DNA from: Thermasporomyces sp040195635 | GTDB lineage: Bacteria; Actinomycetota; Actinomycetes; Propionibacteriales; Actinopolymorphaceae | Reading direction: 5' to 3' | Length of the DNA stretch: 64,000 nucleotides | Assembly (NCBI RefSeq): GCF_040195635.1 | Contig: NZ_JBEFTX010000008.1 | Location: 1 to 64,000 of the forward strand | Part shown: positions 45,413-52,842 of the stretch, piece by piece | Layout of the letters: each line of letters starts with the position of its first letter | Position numbering within the stretch: the first letter of the stretch is position 1 | Notes under the pieces: generated by a model | Told to the model about the DNA's origin: nothing | What the model saw: the letters and a program-made list of their open reading frames with translations, nothing else | Database searches by the model: none | Made by a program: the position numbers and the translations under genes

Positions 45413-46176
45413 TGGGCGGTCCACCCTCCGTCGATCACGAGTTCCGAGCCGGTCATGAAGCTCGACGCGGCCGAGGCGAGGAACACGATCGCGCCACTGA
45501 GCTCGTCAGGATTTCCCCATCGCCCCAGGGGGATCCGGTCGACGAAGAACTTGTTCGTCTCCGGGTTCTCGATGACCGGGATGTTGAGGTCGGTGGCGAA
45601 CGGTCCCGGGCACAGCGCGTTGACGGTGATGCCGTGGCCGGCCCACTCGAGTGCGAGCACCTTGGTCAGCTGCATCACGGCCGCCTTGCTCGAGCAGTAG
45701 GCGCTGCGGTCGGGGAGTGCGGACAGGCCCAGCATCGAACCGATGTTGATCACCCGGCCGTAGCCCTGCGCCTTCATGTGCGGCGAGACGGCCCGGGCGA
45801 ACAGGTACGGCGCCTTGAGGTTGGTCGCCTGCACGCGGTCCCAGCTGTCCTCGTCGAACTCCTCGATCGGCTTGCGGATGTTGATCCCGGCGTTGTTGAC
45901 CAGGATGTCGATCCGGCCGAACTCCTCGGCCACCGTGGTGACCACGTGGGCCACGTCGTCGGCGCGGGTCACGTCCCCGCCCACTCCGAGCGCGCGGACG
46001 CCGGTGGACTCGGCGATGCCGGCCGCCGCCTTCCTTGCCTGCTCCTCCTGGCGGCTCGTCACGGCGACGTCGGCGCCGGCGGCGGCGAGCGCCGTCGCCA
46101 TCACCAGACCGAGGCCGCGGTTGCCTCCGGTGACCAGGGCGACCCGGCCGTTGAGTCCGAACGACTCCAACCCCAT
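45409..46176 (-). CDS. Short-chain dehydrogenase/reductase (first in operon)
   Basis: 255 residues from ATG 46176, GAGG about nine bases upstream. SDR motifs are VTGGNRGLGLVMA, ILVNNAGIN, IGSMLG and YCSSK, and the C-terminus DGGWTAQ is typical. It resembles gluconate-5-dehydrogenase-like enzymes. It heads the operon running down to 42583 in which every gene overlaps the next by four bases. Confidence 0.9.
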   Translation of the reverse strand: MGLESFGLNGRVALVTGGNRGLGLVMATALAAAGADVAVTSRQEEQARKAAAGIAESTGVRALGVGGDVTRADDVAHVVTTVAEEFGRIDILVNNAGINIRKPIEEFDEDSWDRVQATNLKAPYLFARAVSPHMKAQGYGRVINIGSMLGLSALPDRSAYCSSKAAVMQLTKVLALEWAGHGITVNALCPGPFATDLNIPVIENPETNKFFVDRIPLGRWGNPDELSGAIVFLASAASSFMTGSELVIDGGWTAQ

Positions 46177-46196
46177 GAACGAAACCTCACTTCGCG

Positions 46197-46262
46197 ACGA
46201 TGGCGATCTTGGCGATCCTTGCGGTCCTTGTGACCTTGGCGATCCGGAACGGACGAGCGGCG
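46197..46262 (-). repeat. Degenerate 9-13-bp tandem repeat in the operon leader
   Basis: On the minus strand, units like AAGGATCGCCAAG and AAGGTCACAAGGACCG repeat irregularly four to five times between the promoter and the first SDR start. This would fall in a roughly 230-nt untranslated leader. Confidence 0.45.
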
Positions 46263-46415
46263 AGGGACGCGCCGGGCCGGGCGCCACGTTGCGCCCACCC
46301 GCCGCTCCCGGAGAGAAACGGGGCGAATTGGCCGACCGGGGTCCTTGCGACGGAGCCCTCCACAGGCGGGAGCGGGATGGAAAAGGCGTCCCGCGCCAGG
46401 TGTCCAGCATTTCGG

Positions 46416-46445
46416 ACGCTATTTACGCCCCGCAACAGGTGTCAA
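46416..46445 (-). promoter_or_regulatory. Sigma-70-like promoter of the SDR-isomerase operon
   Basis: On the minus strand TTGACA (46445-46440) and TAGCGT (46421-46416) are separated by 18 bp. This is one of the best promoter matches in the window and points at the operon starting at 46176. Confidence 0.6.
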
Positions 46446-46478
46446 GGAATTGCCGGATCTCGACCGGACTCCAGGCAG

Positions 46479-46502
46479 AATGATCACGTATGCGTGATCA
46501 TT
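46479..46502. promoter_or_regulatory. 24-bp near-perfect palindrome, likely operator
   Basis: Arms AATGATCACG and CGTGATCATT flank a TATG centre (10-bp perfect arms). It lies 34 bp upstream of the SDR operon's -35 and 96 bp before the divergent AraC gene, so it could serve either promoter. The TGATCA half sites recall the palindrome before the GntR gene at 32782. Confidence 0.6.
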
Positions 46503-46597
46503 CCCCACGTGCACGGTGAATCGGGCGCGCATTGTGGGGAACTGGCGCACAAGGCGCGCAGCGTGGGTGGCCGTACGACGTGCCGCACAATGGACGG

Positions 46598-47500
46598 ATG
46601 CCCGGGAACGAGCCGGCCGAGGAATGGGTGAGCAGGCGGCCCTCGCCGGCCCTGCGACCGTTCGTGGCGGAGTACGTCGGTTACCTGCAGGCCGGTCGGG
46701 CGCCTGGGATCCATCGCGGCCTGCCCTCGCCGTACCTCACCCTGATCGTCACCCTGGACGAACCCGTCACGATCGCCGCCCATCCGGATCCTGCCATCCC
46801 GCCAGGCCGGTACGACACGCTGATCGGCGGCCTGCACACCGCTCCCGCCCTGATCAGCCACGAGGGACGGCAGTCGGGGATCCAGCTGGCGCTCAACCCC
46901 TGCGGCGCGAGGGCACTCCTCGGGTTGCCGGCCGGGGAGCTCGCCAGCGTGGACGTCGACGGCACAGAGATCCTCGGGTCACTCGCGAACGAACTGCACG
47001 AGCGCATCCGGACCGCGGCGGCCTGGCCGCGACGCCTCGCCATCCTCGACGAACTCCTCCTGCGACGACTCGACCAACTCGGCCACCACCGCGACCACCA
47101 TCCAGCCCGCCCTTTCCCGCCCGAGCTCCTCCACGCCTGGCGGCGGCTTCTGGCGAGCGGGGGAACGTCCTCAGTGGCCGAGGTCGCGCAGGAGGTCGGG
47201 TGGAGCGACCGGTACCTCGCGCGGCACTTTCGTACCGAGATCGGGCTCACCCCGAAGGTCGCCGCGCGGGTCATCCGGTTCGACCGGACCCGGCGGATCC
47301 TGCAGCGCCACGCCACACCTGCCGACGACTCCGGCCCGAACCTCGCCACCCTGGCCGCGGAGTCCGGCTACTACGACCAGGCCCACCTGGCGAGAGAGTT
47401 CCGGTCGCTGGCGGGATGTCCGCCGAGCCGGTGGCTGGCCGAGGAGTTCGGAAATTTCCAAGTCGCACCGGACCTCGACCGGACAGCATCGAGGCCATGA
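46598..47500 (+). CDS. AraC-family regulator
   Basis: 300 residues from ATG 46598. The C-terminal double helix-turn-helix begins SVAEVAQEVGWSDRYLARHF and continues to LATLAAESGYYDQAHLAREF, with the SLAGCPPSRWL signature. The N-terminal half is a sensor of the type found in DUF6597-like regulators (LRPFVAEYVGYLQAG). CACAAT lies six bases before the ATG with no Shine-Dalgarno, so the message may be leaderless. Its stop overlaps the VOC gene start (ATGA). Confidence 0.86.
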   Translation: MPGNEPAEEWVSRRPSPALRPFVAEYVGYLQAGRAPGIHRGLPSPYLTLIVTLDEPVTIAAHPDPAIPPGRYDTLIGGLHTAPALISHEGRQSGIQLALNPCGARALLGLPAGELASVDVDGTEILGSLANELHERIRTAAAWPRRLAILDELLLRRLDQLGHHRDHHPARPFPPELLHAWRRLLASGGTSSVAEVAQEVGWSDRYLARHFRTEIGLTPKVAARVIRFDRTRRILQRHATPADDSGPNLATLAAESGYYDQAHLAREFRSLAGCPPSRWLAEEFGNFQVAPDLDRTASRP

Positions 47501-47916
47501 CTGACAACGCACCTGGCACGGCTGCCATCTGGCCGACCCTCCGCGCCCGAGACGCGCGAGCCTTGATCCGCTTCCTGGTCGACACCTTCGGCTTCGTCGA
47601 GACGGCGGTCTTCGGCGAAGGGGACCGGGTCGACCACGCGCAGCTGTCCTGGCCCCTGGGCGGCGGGATCATGCTCGGCTCGGTTCGCGATGCGGGCACC
47701 GACGACCCGTGGCCGCAGCAGCCGGGACACGAGGGCGTCTACGTCGTCACCGACGACCCGGACGCCCTGTACGCCCGCGCCAAAGCCGCGGGCGTGGACA
47801 TCCTCCAGGAGCTCCGCGACGAGGACTACGGCTCGCGCGGGTTCGGCGTCCGAGACCCGGAGGGCAACCTCTGGTCGTTCGGCACCTACCGCGGCGAACC
47901 CACGAAGGACGCCTGA
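47497..47916 (+). CDS. VOC-family (glyoxalase/bleomycin-resistance fold) protein
   Basis: 139 residues, translationally coupled to the AraC gene. IWPTLRARDARALIRFLVDT opens the first beta-alpha module, and GSRGFGVRDPEGNLWSFGTY closes the second, with a conserved metal-ligand Glu in DPEGNLWSF. VOC proteins next to AraC genes are often isomerases or drug-binding proteins; substrate unknown. Confidence 0.87.
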   Translation: MTDNAPGTAAIWPTLRARDARALIRFLVDTFGFVETAVFGEGDRVDHAQLSWPLGGGIMLGSVRDAGTDDPWPQQPGHEGVYVVTDDPDALYARAKAAGVDILQELRDEDYGSRGFGVRDPEGNLWSFGTYRGEPTKDA

Positions 47917-47969
47917 GCCGAGCTGGAGCCCGGTGGGCCAGCAGCCCCGGGGCGGGGTACAGAGGACCT

Positions 47970-48611
47970 TCACGCCGAGGACGCGGGGGGATCGGCCCCG
48001 AAGAGCGGCAGTACCACCTCGTCCACGATCTCGACGATGACCTCGTCGGGGATGGGTACGCCGTTGAAGAGGAAGTACGTACGAAGCAGCGCCTGTCCGG
48101 TCTCGAGCCGGCGAGGAGTCACGACGCCGGGGTCGATCTCGCCGCGCTCGGCCGCCCGGCGGGCGATCTCTCCCATGACCATCCGGCCGGTTCCCTGCGA
48201 GTGCTGGCGTACCTGTCTGGTGGTGGCCTGGTCACGCAGGACGTCGCTCAGCAGACCGCGCATCGCCTCGCCGGCAGGTCCCGCGAGCGCGTCGGCGGAG
48301 GCGCGGAGGCTGGCGAGGACATCACCGCGCAGCGTCCCCGTGTCCGGAGGCGCGGTCGGGTCGGGCAGGGCGTGGTAGACCGCGTCCATCGCGAGCTCGA
48401 TCCGGGTCGGCCAGCGACGGTAGAGCGAGGCCTTGCTCGCCCGCGCACGTTCGGCGACGCGTTCCATGGTCAGTTTCGCGTAGCCGTGCTCGGCGAGTTC
48501 GTCGAGCGTGGCCTGGAAGATGGCGGCGGTGAGGGCGTCTCCGCGCCGCCGCGGCTGGCTGCGGTGGTCGGTGGCCGCCCTGGCCGGAGGGTCGTGCGCT
48601 TCGCGGGCCAC
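47970..48611 (-). CDS. TetR-family regulator
   Basis: 213 residues from GTG 48611, eight bases after the Rph-like gene. The N-terminal HTH includes YAKLTMERVAERARASKASLY followed by RRWPTRIELAMDAV, and a helical ligand domain follows (TetR_C family type). It is the last gene of the exporter-Rph-TetR operon and is the likely repressor acting on the inverted repeat at 52756-52795. Confidence 0.86.
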   Translation of the reverse strand: MAREAHDPPARAATDHRSQPRRRGDALTAAIFQATLDELAEHGYAKLTMERVAERARASKASLYRRWPTRIELAMDAVYHALPDPTAPPDTGTLRGDVLASLRASADALAGPAGEAMRGLLSDVLRDQATTRQVRQHSQGTGRMVMGEIARRAAERGEIDPGVVTPRRLETGQALLRTYFLFNGVPIPDEVIVEIVDEVVLPLFGADPPASSA

Positions 48612-48619
48612 AGGAGATC

Positions 48620-51151
48620 CTAGGAAGCTTCCGGGATGGCCGCGGTCACCCGTCCTGTGTCGCCGTCGACGGTGACGAGCTGTCCGTCGCTGAGCACGCT
48701 GGTTGCCCGGCCGGTGCCCATGACGGCGGGCAGGCCGTACTCCCGGGCGACGATCGCGGCATGTGAAGCGATCCCGCCGGCATCGACCACGACCGCCGCC
48801 GCGCGTGGGAACAGCGGTGTCCACGCCGGATTGGTGTACGGACAGACGAGGACGTCGCCAGTCTGCAGGTCACCGAACCGGTCCGGTCCGCGGATGACCT
48901 TGACCGGTCCCGTGACGGCGCCACCGCCGGCGCCGGTTCCGGTGACCAGCGCGTCCCCCTCGTCGCTGGTGCGCGGGAAGACCAGCGCAGGATCGATCAG
49001 GCGTACGCCGGACAACTCGTCGCGCCTGGCCGCCCTCGCCCGGACCACTGCGCGCACCTGCGATGCGGTCGCGTCCGGGAGAGCGGTCACGTCGGGGAGC
49101 GCTTCGAGCTCCTCGAGACGCAGGTGGAACACGTCCTCGGAGACGTTCAGCACTCGGGCCTCGCACAGCCGGCGTCCCATCTCCAGCAGGGAACGCCGCA
49201 GGACCGGCAAGGGCTTGGTGAAGTAGAAGTGCGAGTCCTCGCGGAAGGCGATACCCGCCCGGGCCGCCTCGACCCAGCGCCGGATTCTCGCCCGCGCCCA
49301 CGGCCGGCGCAGCAGTGGATGGTCGAGCACGTCGGCCATCGCCGCACCTGCCCGGTCGGCCTTGGCATCGGTATCGGCATCAGCATCGGCATCGGCGTCG
49401 GGACCACTCCGCGACCGCGCCCCGGCGAGCACCTTGACCAGCCCCAGGGCCGTCTCCGGAGCCTCGCCCCAGGTGGGTGGCGACACGAGAATCGGGCTGG
49501 CGGTCTCGCGATGTCCGTACTCACCGAGGAAGTCCTCGAACGCCCGCGCGAACCCGTCGAACGCCGGATCCGCGATCACGTCGACCAGCTTGACCGCGTC
49601 GAACCGCGCGAACGCGTCCGCCAGTCGGGCATCGGCGCGTACCAGATCGGCGAGTCCAGCCAGAGCACGGTTGGCCGCCTCCGTCCTTGTGTGCGCGCCG
49701 AGGATCAGGTCGCCCAGCAGGCGCCGTCGCCGCACCAGTGTGAGCGCGACGAGCAGCCGCAACAGCGCGAGTCCGGACCGGGGAAGGTAGTCGATGCGCA
49801 GGTCGGCGACCGGCTTCTCCAGGTCCAGAGCGGTCCGCGGGACCCGGACGAGCTCTGACCAGGAAAGGCCCTGCAGATCGACGCGGGCGAGTGCGTCCGT
49901 ACGCCGGAGGAACTCGACGAAGCGCGGGTCCTCCGTCCACCGTGCCGGGTCGTACCGGCCGGCGCGGCGGGCGAGCCGGAACGGCGCCACGAGCACCCTG
50001 GGCGCGAGGCGCGGCGATGGCGGCACGACCCGGTCCACCACGCCGTCCTCCTCGTGGAGGATGTCGTCGAAGGTCCGCACCACACCGACGCTCGCCGCCA
50101 CCTTTGCCATGAGCCCGGCTGGTCCGTACGGCAGCCAGGTCGTCATGTCGATGGGGTACGGGCGGACCGGAAGATACTCGAGCAGGACCGACGCCATGCG
50201 CCGCTGTACGTGGTTGAGCCGGACAGGGGGCGGCGGCAACGCGGTCATCGGGCGCGACTGCACCAACCACAGCTGCCCGTCGGCGTAGGCCCACTCGATG
50301 TCCTGGGGACGTCCGAAGTGGCTGGCGACCGCGGTTCCCAGCCGGGCGAGCTCTGCCAGCACGGCCGCCGGCAGCGGAGGCGTGTCGGTGACCGGACCCT
50401 TGTCCTGGCTGACGCCGCCGCCCGGCGTCGACGTGACGACGACCTCGTGCCGCCCGGGCGTGCGTTCCTTGACCCTGCCGCCGGCGTCCAGGACGTAGTG
50501 GTCCGGTGTGACGAGGCCCGAGACGACGGCCTCGCCGAGCCCGGTGCTGGCGTCGACGACGATCTCGCTCCGGTCGCCGGAGACCGGGTTAGCCGTGAAC
50601 ATGACGCCCGCCGTCTCGGCCTCGACCATGCGCTGGACGACGACGGCGATGCGTACGTCGGCGGAGTCGATCCGCCGCTTACGGCGGTAGGCGATCGCCC
50701 GGTCGGTCCACAGCGATCCCCAGCAGTGGCGTACGGCGTCGACCAGGGCGGCGGAACCGACGACGTTGAGATAGGTGTCCTGCTGGCCGGCGAACGCCGC
50801 GCCGGGCAGGTCCTCCGCCGTGGCGCTCGAGCGGACCGCGACCGGGCCGCCGCCGAGCTTCGCGTGGGCGTCTGCGAGCGCGGCTCGGAGTGCCTCGGGA
50901 ACCTCGACCGCGGCGAACCCGGCGCGAATCGCGGCACCGTCGCCACCGTCAGCGCCCAGCACGTCGGCGATGTGGACCCGGAGCCCGGAGGCGTCAAGGA
51001 CTCGTTCGTACGCATCGGTGGGGACGACGAACCCGTCGGGGACCGGGAAGCCGGCCCGGACCAGCTCGCCCAGGTTGGCGCCCTTGCCGCCTGCTGCACC
51101 GATGTCGTCGCGGCCGAAGTCGCTGAGCGAGGTGACGTGCCAGTCCGTCAT
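48620..51151 (-). CDS. PEP-synthase/rifampin-phosphotransferase-like enzyme
   Basis: 843 residues from ATG 51151, overlapping the exporter stop (ATGA). The N-terminal ATP-grasp domain includes GGKGANLGELVRAGFPVPDG, VAVRSSATAEDLPGAAFAGQ and QDIEWAYADGQLWLVQSRPM. The middle is a poorly conserved substrate domain with an Asp-Ala repeat. The C-terminal swivel domain has GGIASHAAIVAREYGLPAV, with His797 as the phospho-carrier. The order and length match rifampin phosphotransferase, which inactivates rifamycins using ATP. Being flanked by an MFS exporter and TetR supports antibiotic inactivation. Another PEP-synthase-like role is possible. Confidence 0.83.
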   Translation of the reverse strand: MTDWHVTSLSDFGRDDIGAAGGKGANLGELVRAGFPVPDGFVVPTDAYERVLDASGLRVHIADVLGADGGDGAAIRAGFAAVEVPEALRAALADAHAKLGGGPVAVRSSATAEDLPGAAFAGQQDTYLNVVGSAALVDAVRHCWGSLWTDRAIAYRRKRRIDSADVRIAVVVQRMVEAETAGVMFTANPVSGDRSEIVVDASTGLGEAVVSGLVTPDHYVLDAGGRVKERTPGRHEVVVTSTPGGGVSQDKGPVTDTPPLPAAVLAELARLGTAVASHFGRPQDIEWAYADGQLWLVQSRPMTALPPPPVRLNHVQRRMASVLLEYLPVRPYPIDMTTWLPYGPAGLMAKVAASVGVVRTFDDILHEEDGVVDRVVPPSPRLAPRVLVAPFRLARRAGRYDPARWTEDPRFVEFLRRTDALARVDLQGLSWSELVRVPRTALDLEKPVADLRIDYLPRSGLALLRLLVALTLVRRRRLLGDLILGAHTRTEAANRALAGLADLVRADARLADAFARFDAVKLVDVIADPAFDGFARAFEDFLGEYGHRETASPILVSPPTWGEAPETALGLVKVLAGARSRSGPDADADADADTDAKADRAGAAMADVLDHPLLRRPWARARIRRWVEAARAGIAFREDSHFYFTKPLPVLRRSLLEMGRRLCEARVLNVSEDVFHLRLEELEALPDVTALPDATASQVRAVVRARAARRDELSGVRLIDPALVFPRTSDEGDALVTGTGAGGGAVTGPVKVIRGPDRFGDLQTGDVLVCPYTNPAWTPLFPRAAAVVVDAGGIASHAAIVAREYGLPAVMGTGRATSVLSDGQLVTVDGDTGRVTAAIPEAS
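49364..49400 (-). repeat. Hexanucleotide repeat within the Rph-like gene
   Basis: GATGCC-type units repeat about six times and encode alternating Asp-Ala (DADADADAD) between the middle and swivel domains. It is probably a flexible linker and a place for length variation. Confidence 0.6.
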
Positions 51152-52719
51152 GGCAGTTGCTCCTCGTGTCGTCGGGAGGCGGTGGCGTCGTCGTGGGTGG
51201 CGACCTGGGCGGTGGGCTCGTGGTGCGCGTCGACATGGGCAGTGGTCCGCAGGGGGCGTACCGGCAGCGCGAGCGCGAGAACGAACGCCAGCACGAGCAG
51301 CGGCGCCATCGCGCCGAACACCGGTGGCGCGGCGGTACCGAACGCCGCACTGACGGCGGACCGCACACCCTCTGGAAGCTGCGCCAGGGCGTCGGGGGAG
51401 AGGCTCTCGATCCGGCCGCCGCCGAGCCGGTCCGTGAGCCCGGCGGGCAGGCGTTCGGTGAAGCGCCAGGTCACCAGTGCTCCGACGACCGCCACCCCGA
51501 CCGAGGCGCCGATCTGGCGGAGGAAGGTCACGGCCGACGTCGCCGCACCAAGGTCGGGATAGCTCACGGAGTTCTGTGCCACCAGGACCATGACCTGCAT
51601 GACGAGACCGACCCCGAGTCCGGTCAGGAGCAGCACGGTCGCGAGAACCGCGGGAGGAGCGCCGGCGCCGACAAGGGCCAGCAGTGCCAGTCCGGTCGCC
51701 GTGAGGGCGGTACCGGCTACCGGGAAGGCCTTGTACTTCCCCGTCCGCGTGATGAGCCGACCGGACACCACCGTGGTGAGCAGGACGCCGGCCATGAGTG
51801 ACGTCACCAGCAACCCCGCCTGCGTGGCGGTCGTCCCCAGGGCGATCTGCAGGAACGCCGGGACGTAGGTGACGGTACCGAAGAGCGCGAACCCGATGAG
51901 GAAACTGATCGTGACCGGGATGGCGAACGCCGGGTCGCGGAACAGCCGTAGCGGAAGGATCGGGTCGGTGGCAAGCCTGGTCGTGACGAGCCAGCCGGCG
52001 TACCCGGCGATCGTCGCGGCGATCAGGCCTGGACGGACCCACCCCGGCACCGCGTCGAGACCGCCCACCGTGCCTGCCAGCAGGACCGTGCCGACGACTG
52101 CGGTGCCCAGGGTGAGTGCGCCGGCCCAGTCGATCGGCGGCCTGGCGGTCGGCCGGGGGATCCGGAGCGTGCCGGCCAGCAGGACGAAGGCGACCAGCCC
52201 GAGCGGCGGATAGATCGCGAAGATCCACCGCCAGCTGAGCTGGTCGACGAAGAACCCGCCGAGCAGCGGCCCACCCACGGCGGCGACGACGTACGCCGCA
52301 CCGACGAACCCGAGATAGCGGCCGCGCTCACGGGGACTGACGATCTCGCCGATGAGGGCTTGGGCGCCGATCATCAACCCGCCGCCGCCCATGCCCTGGA
52401 CCGCCCGGAACGCGACGAGCTGCGACATCGACCCCGCGAGCCCGCACAGGATCGCGCCGGCGACGAAAACCCCGATCGCCGCCTGCATGACGGGTTTGCG
52501 GCCGAGCCGGTCGCCGAGCTTGCCGTAGATCGGCATGACCACGGTCGCCGCGACGAGGTAGGCGACCACGACAGCGGGCATCTCCTCGAGCCCGCCGAGG
52601 TCCGCCGCCACAGTGGGCAGCGCGGGCGCCATGATCGTCTGGTCGAGGGCGCCGAGGAGCATGACGAGCAGGAGTCCCGGGAGTACGAGGGCCATCGACG
52701 TCGGCCGTCGCTGCGCCAT
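51148..52719 (-). CDS. EmrB/QacA-type MFS drug exporter (14 helices)
   Basis: 523 residues from ATG 52719 (a GTG four codons upstream is possible). The DHA2 motifs are LGALDQTIMAPALPTVAADL, GKLGDRLGRKPVMQ and FRAVQGMGGGG. The hydrophobic profile fits 14 helices with a charged, His-rich C-terminus. It is the first gene of the exporter-Rph-TetR operon. It would expel the same antibiotic that the Rph-like enzyme modifies, or a related one; the substrate is inferred. Confidence 0.88.
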   Translation of the reverse strand: MAQRRPTSMALVLPGLLLVMLLGALDQTIMAPALPTVAADLGGLEEMPAVVVAYLVAATVVMPIYGKLGDRLGRKPVMQAAIGVFVAGAILCGLAGSMSQLVAFRAVQGMGGGGLMIGAQALIGEIVSPRERGRYLGFVGAAYVVAAVGGPLLGGFFVDQLSWRWIFAIYPPLGLVAFVLLAGTLRIPRPTARPPIDWAGALTLGTAVVGTVLLAGTVGGLDAVPGWVRPGLIAATIAGYAGWLVTTRLATDPILPLRLFRDPAFAIPVTISFLIGFALFGTVTYVPAFLQIALGTTATQAGLLVTSLMAGVLLTTVVSGRLITRTGKYKAFPVAGTALTATGLALLALVGAGAPPAVLATVLLLTGLGVGLVMQVMVLVAQNSVSYPDLGAATSAVTFLRQIGASVGVAVVGALVTWRFTERLPAGLTDRLGGGRIESLSPDALAQLPEGVRSAVSAAFGTAAPPVFGAMAPLLVLAFVLALALPVRPLRTTAHVDAHHEPTAQVATHDDATASRRHEEQLP

Positions 52720-52755
52720 GCCGCCACCCACCCTCGCGAGAATAGAGTACGGAGC

Positions 52756-52795
52756 GTTTCCAATACGCGCAGATTACTCTCCATGTATTGGAAAC
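52756..52795. promoter_or_regulatory. 11-bp inverted repeat upstream of the exporter operon
   Basis: GTTTCCAATAC (52756-52766) and GTATTGGAAAC (52785-52795) are perfect inverted copies 18 bp apart, starting 37 bp upstream of the exporter start. The A/T-rich interval probably holds the -10. A TetR dimer pair or a looped repressor is the obvious reader. Confidence 0.62.
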
Positions 52796-52842
52796 ACAAC
52801 GTTCACTATCGCCACGGGTGGTCCGTGGGCGAAGGCGGTCAG

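Noticed and set aside
51152..52228. 360-codon upstream extension of the Rph-like frame
   Set aside because: It overlaps the exporter gene out of frame, is Arg/Pro-rich and lacks family similarity; ATG 51151 overlaps the exporter stop as expected.
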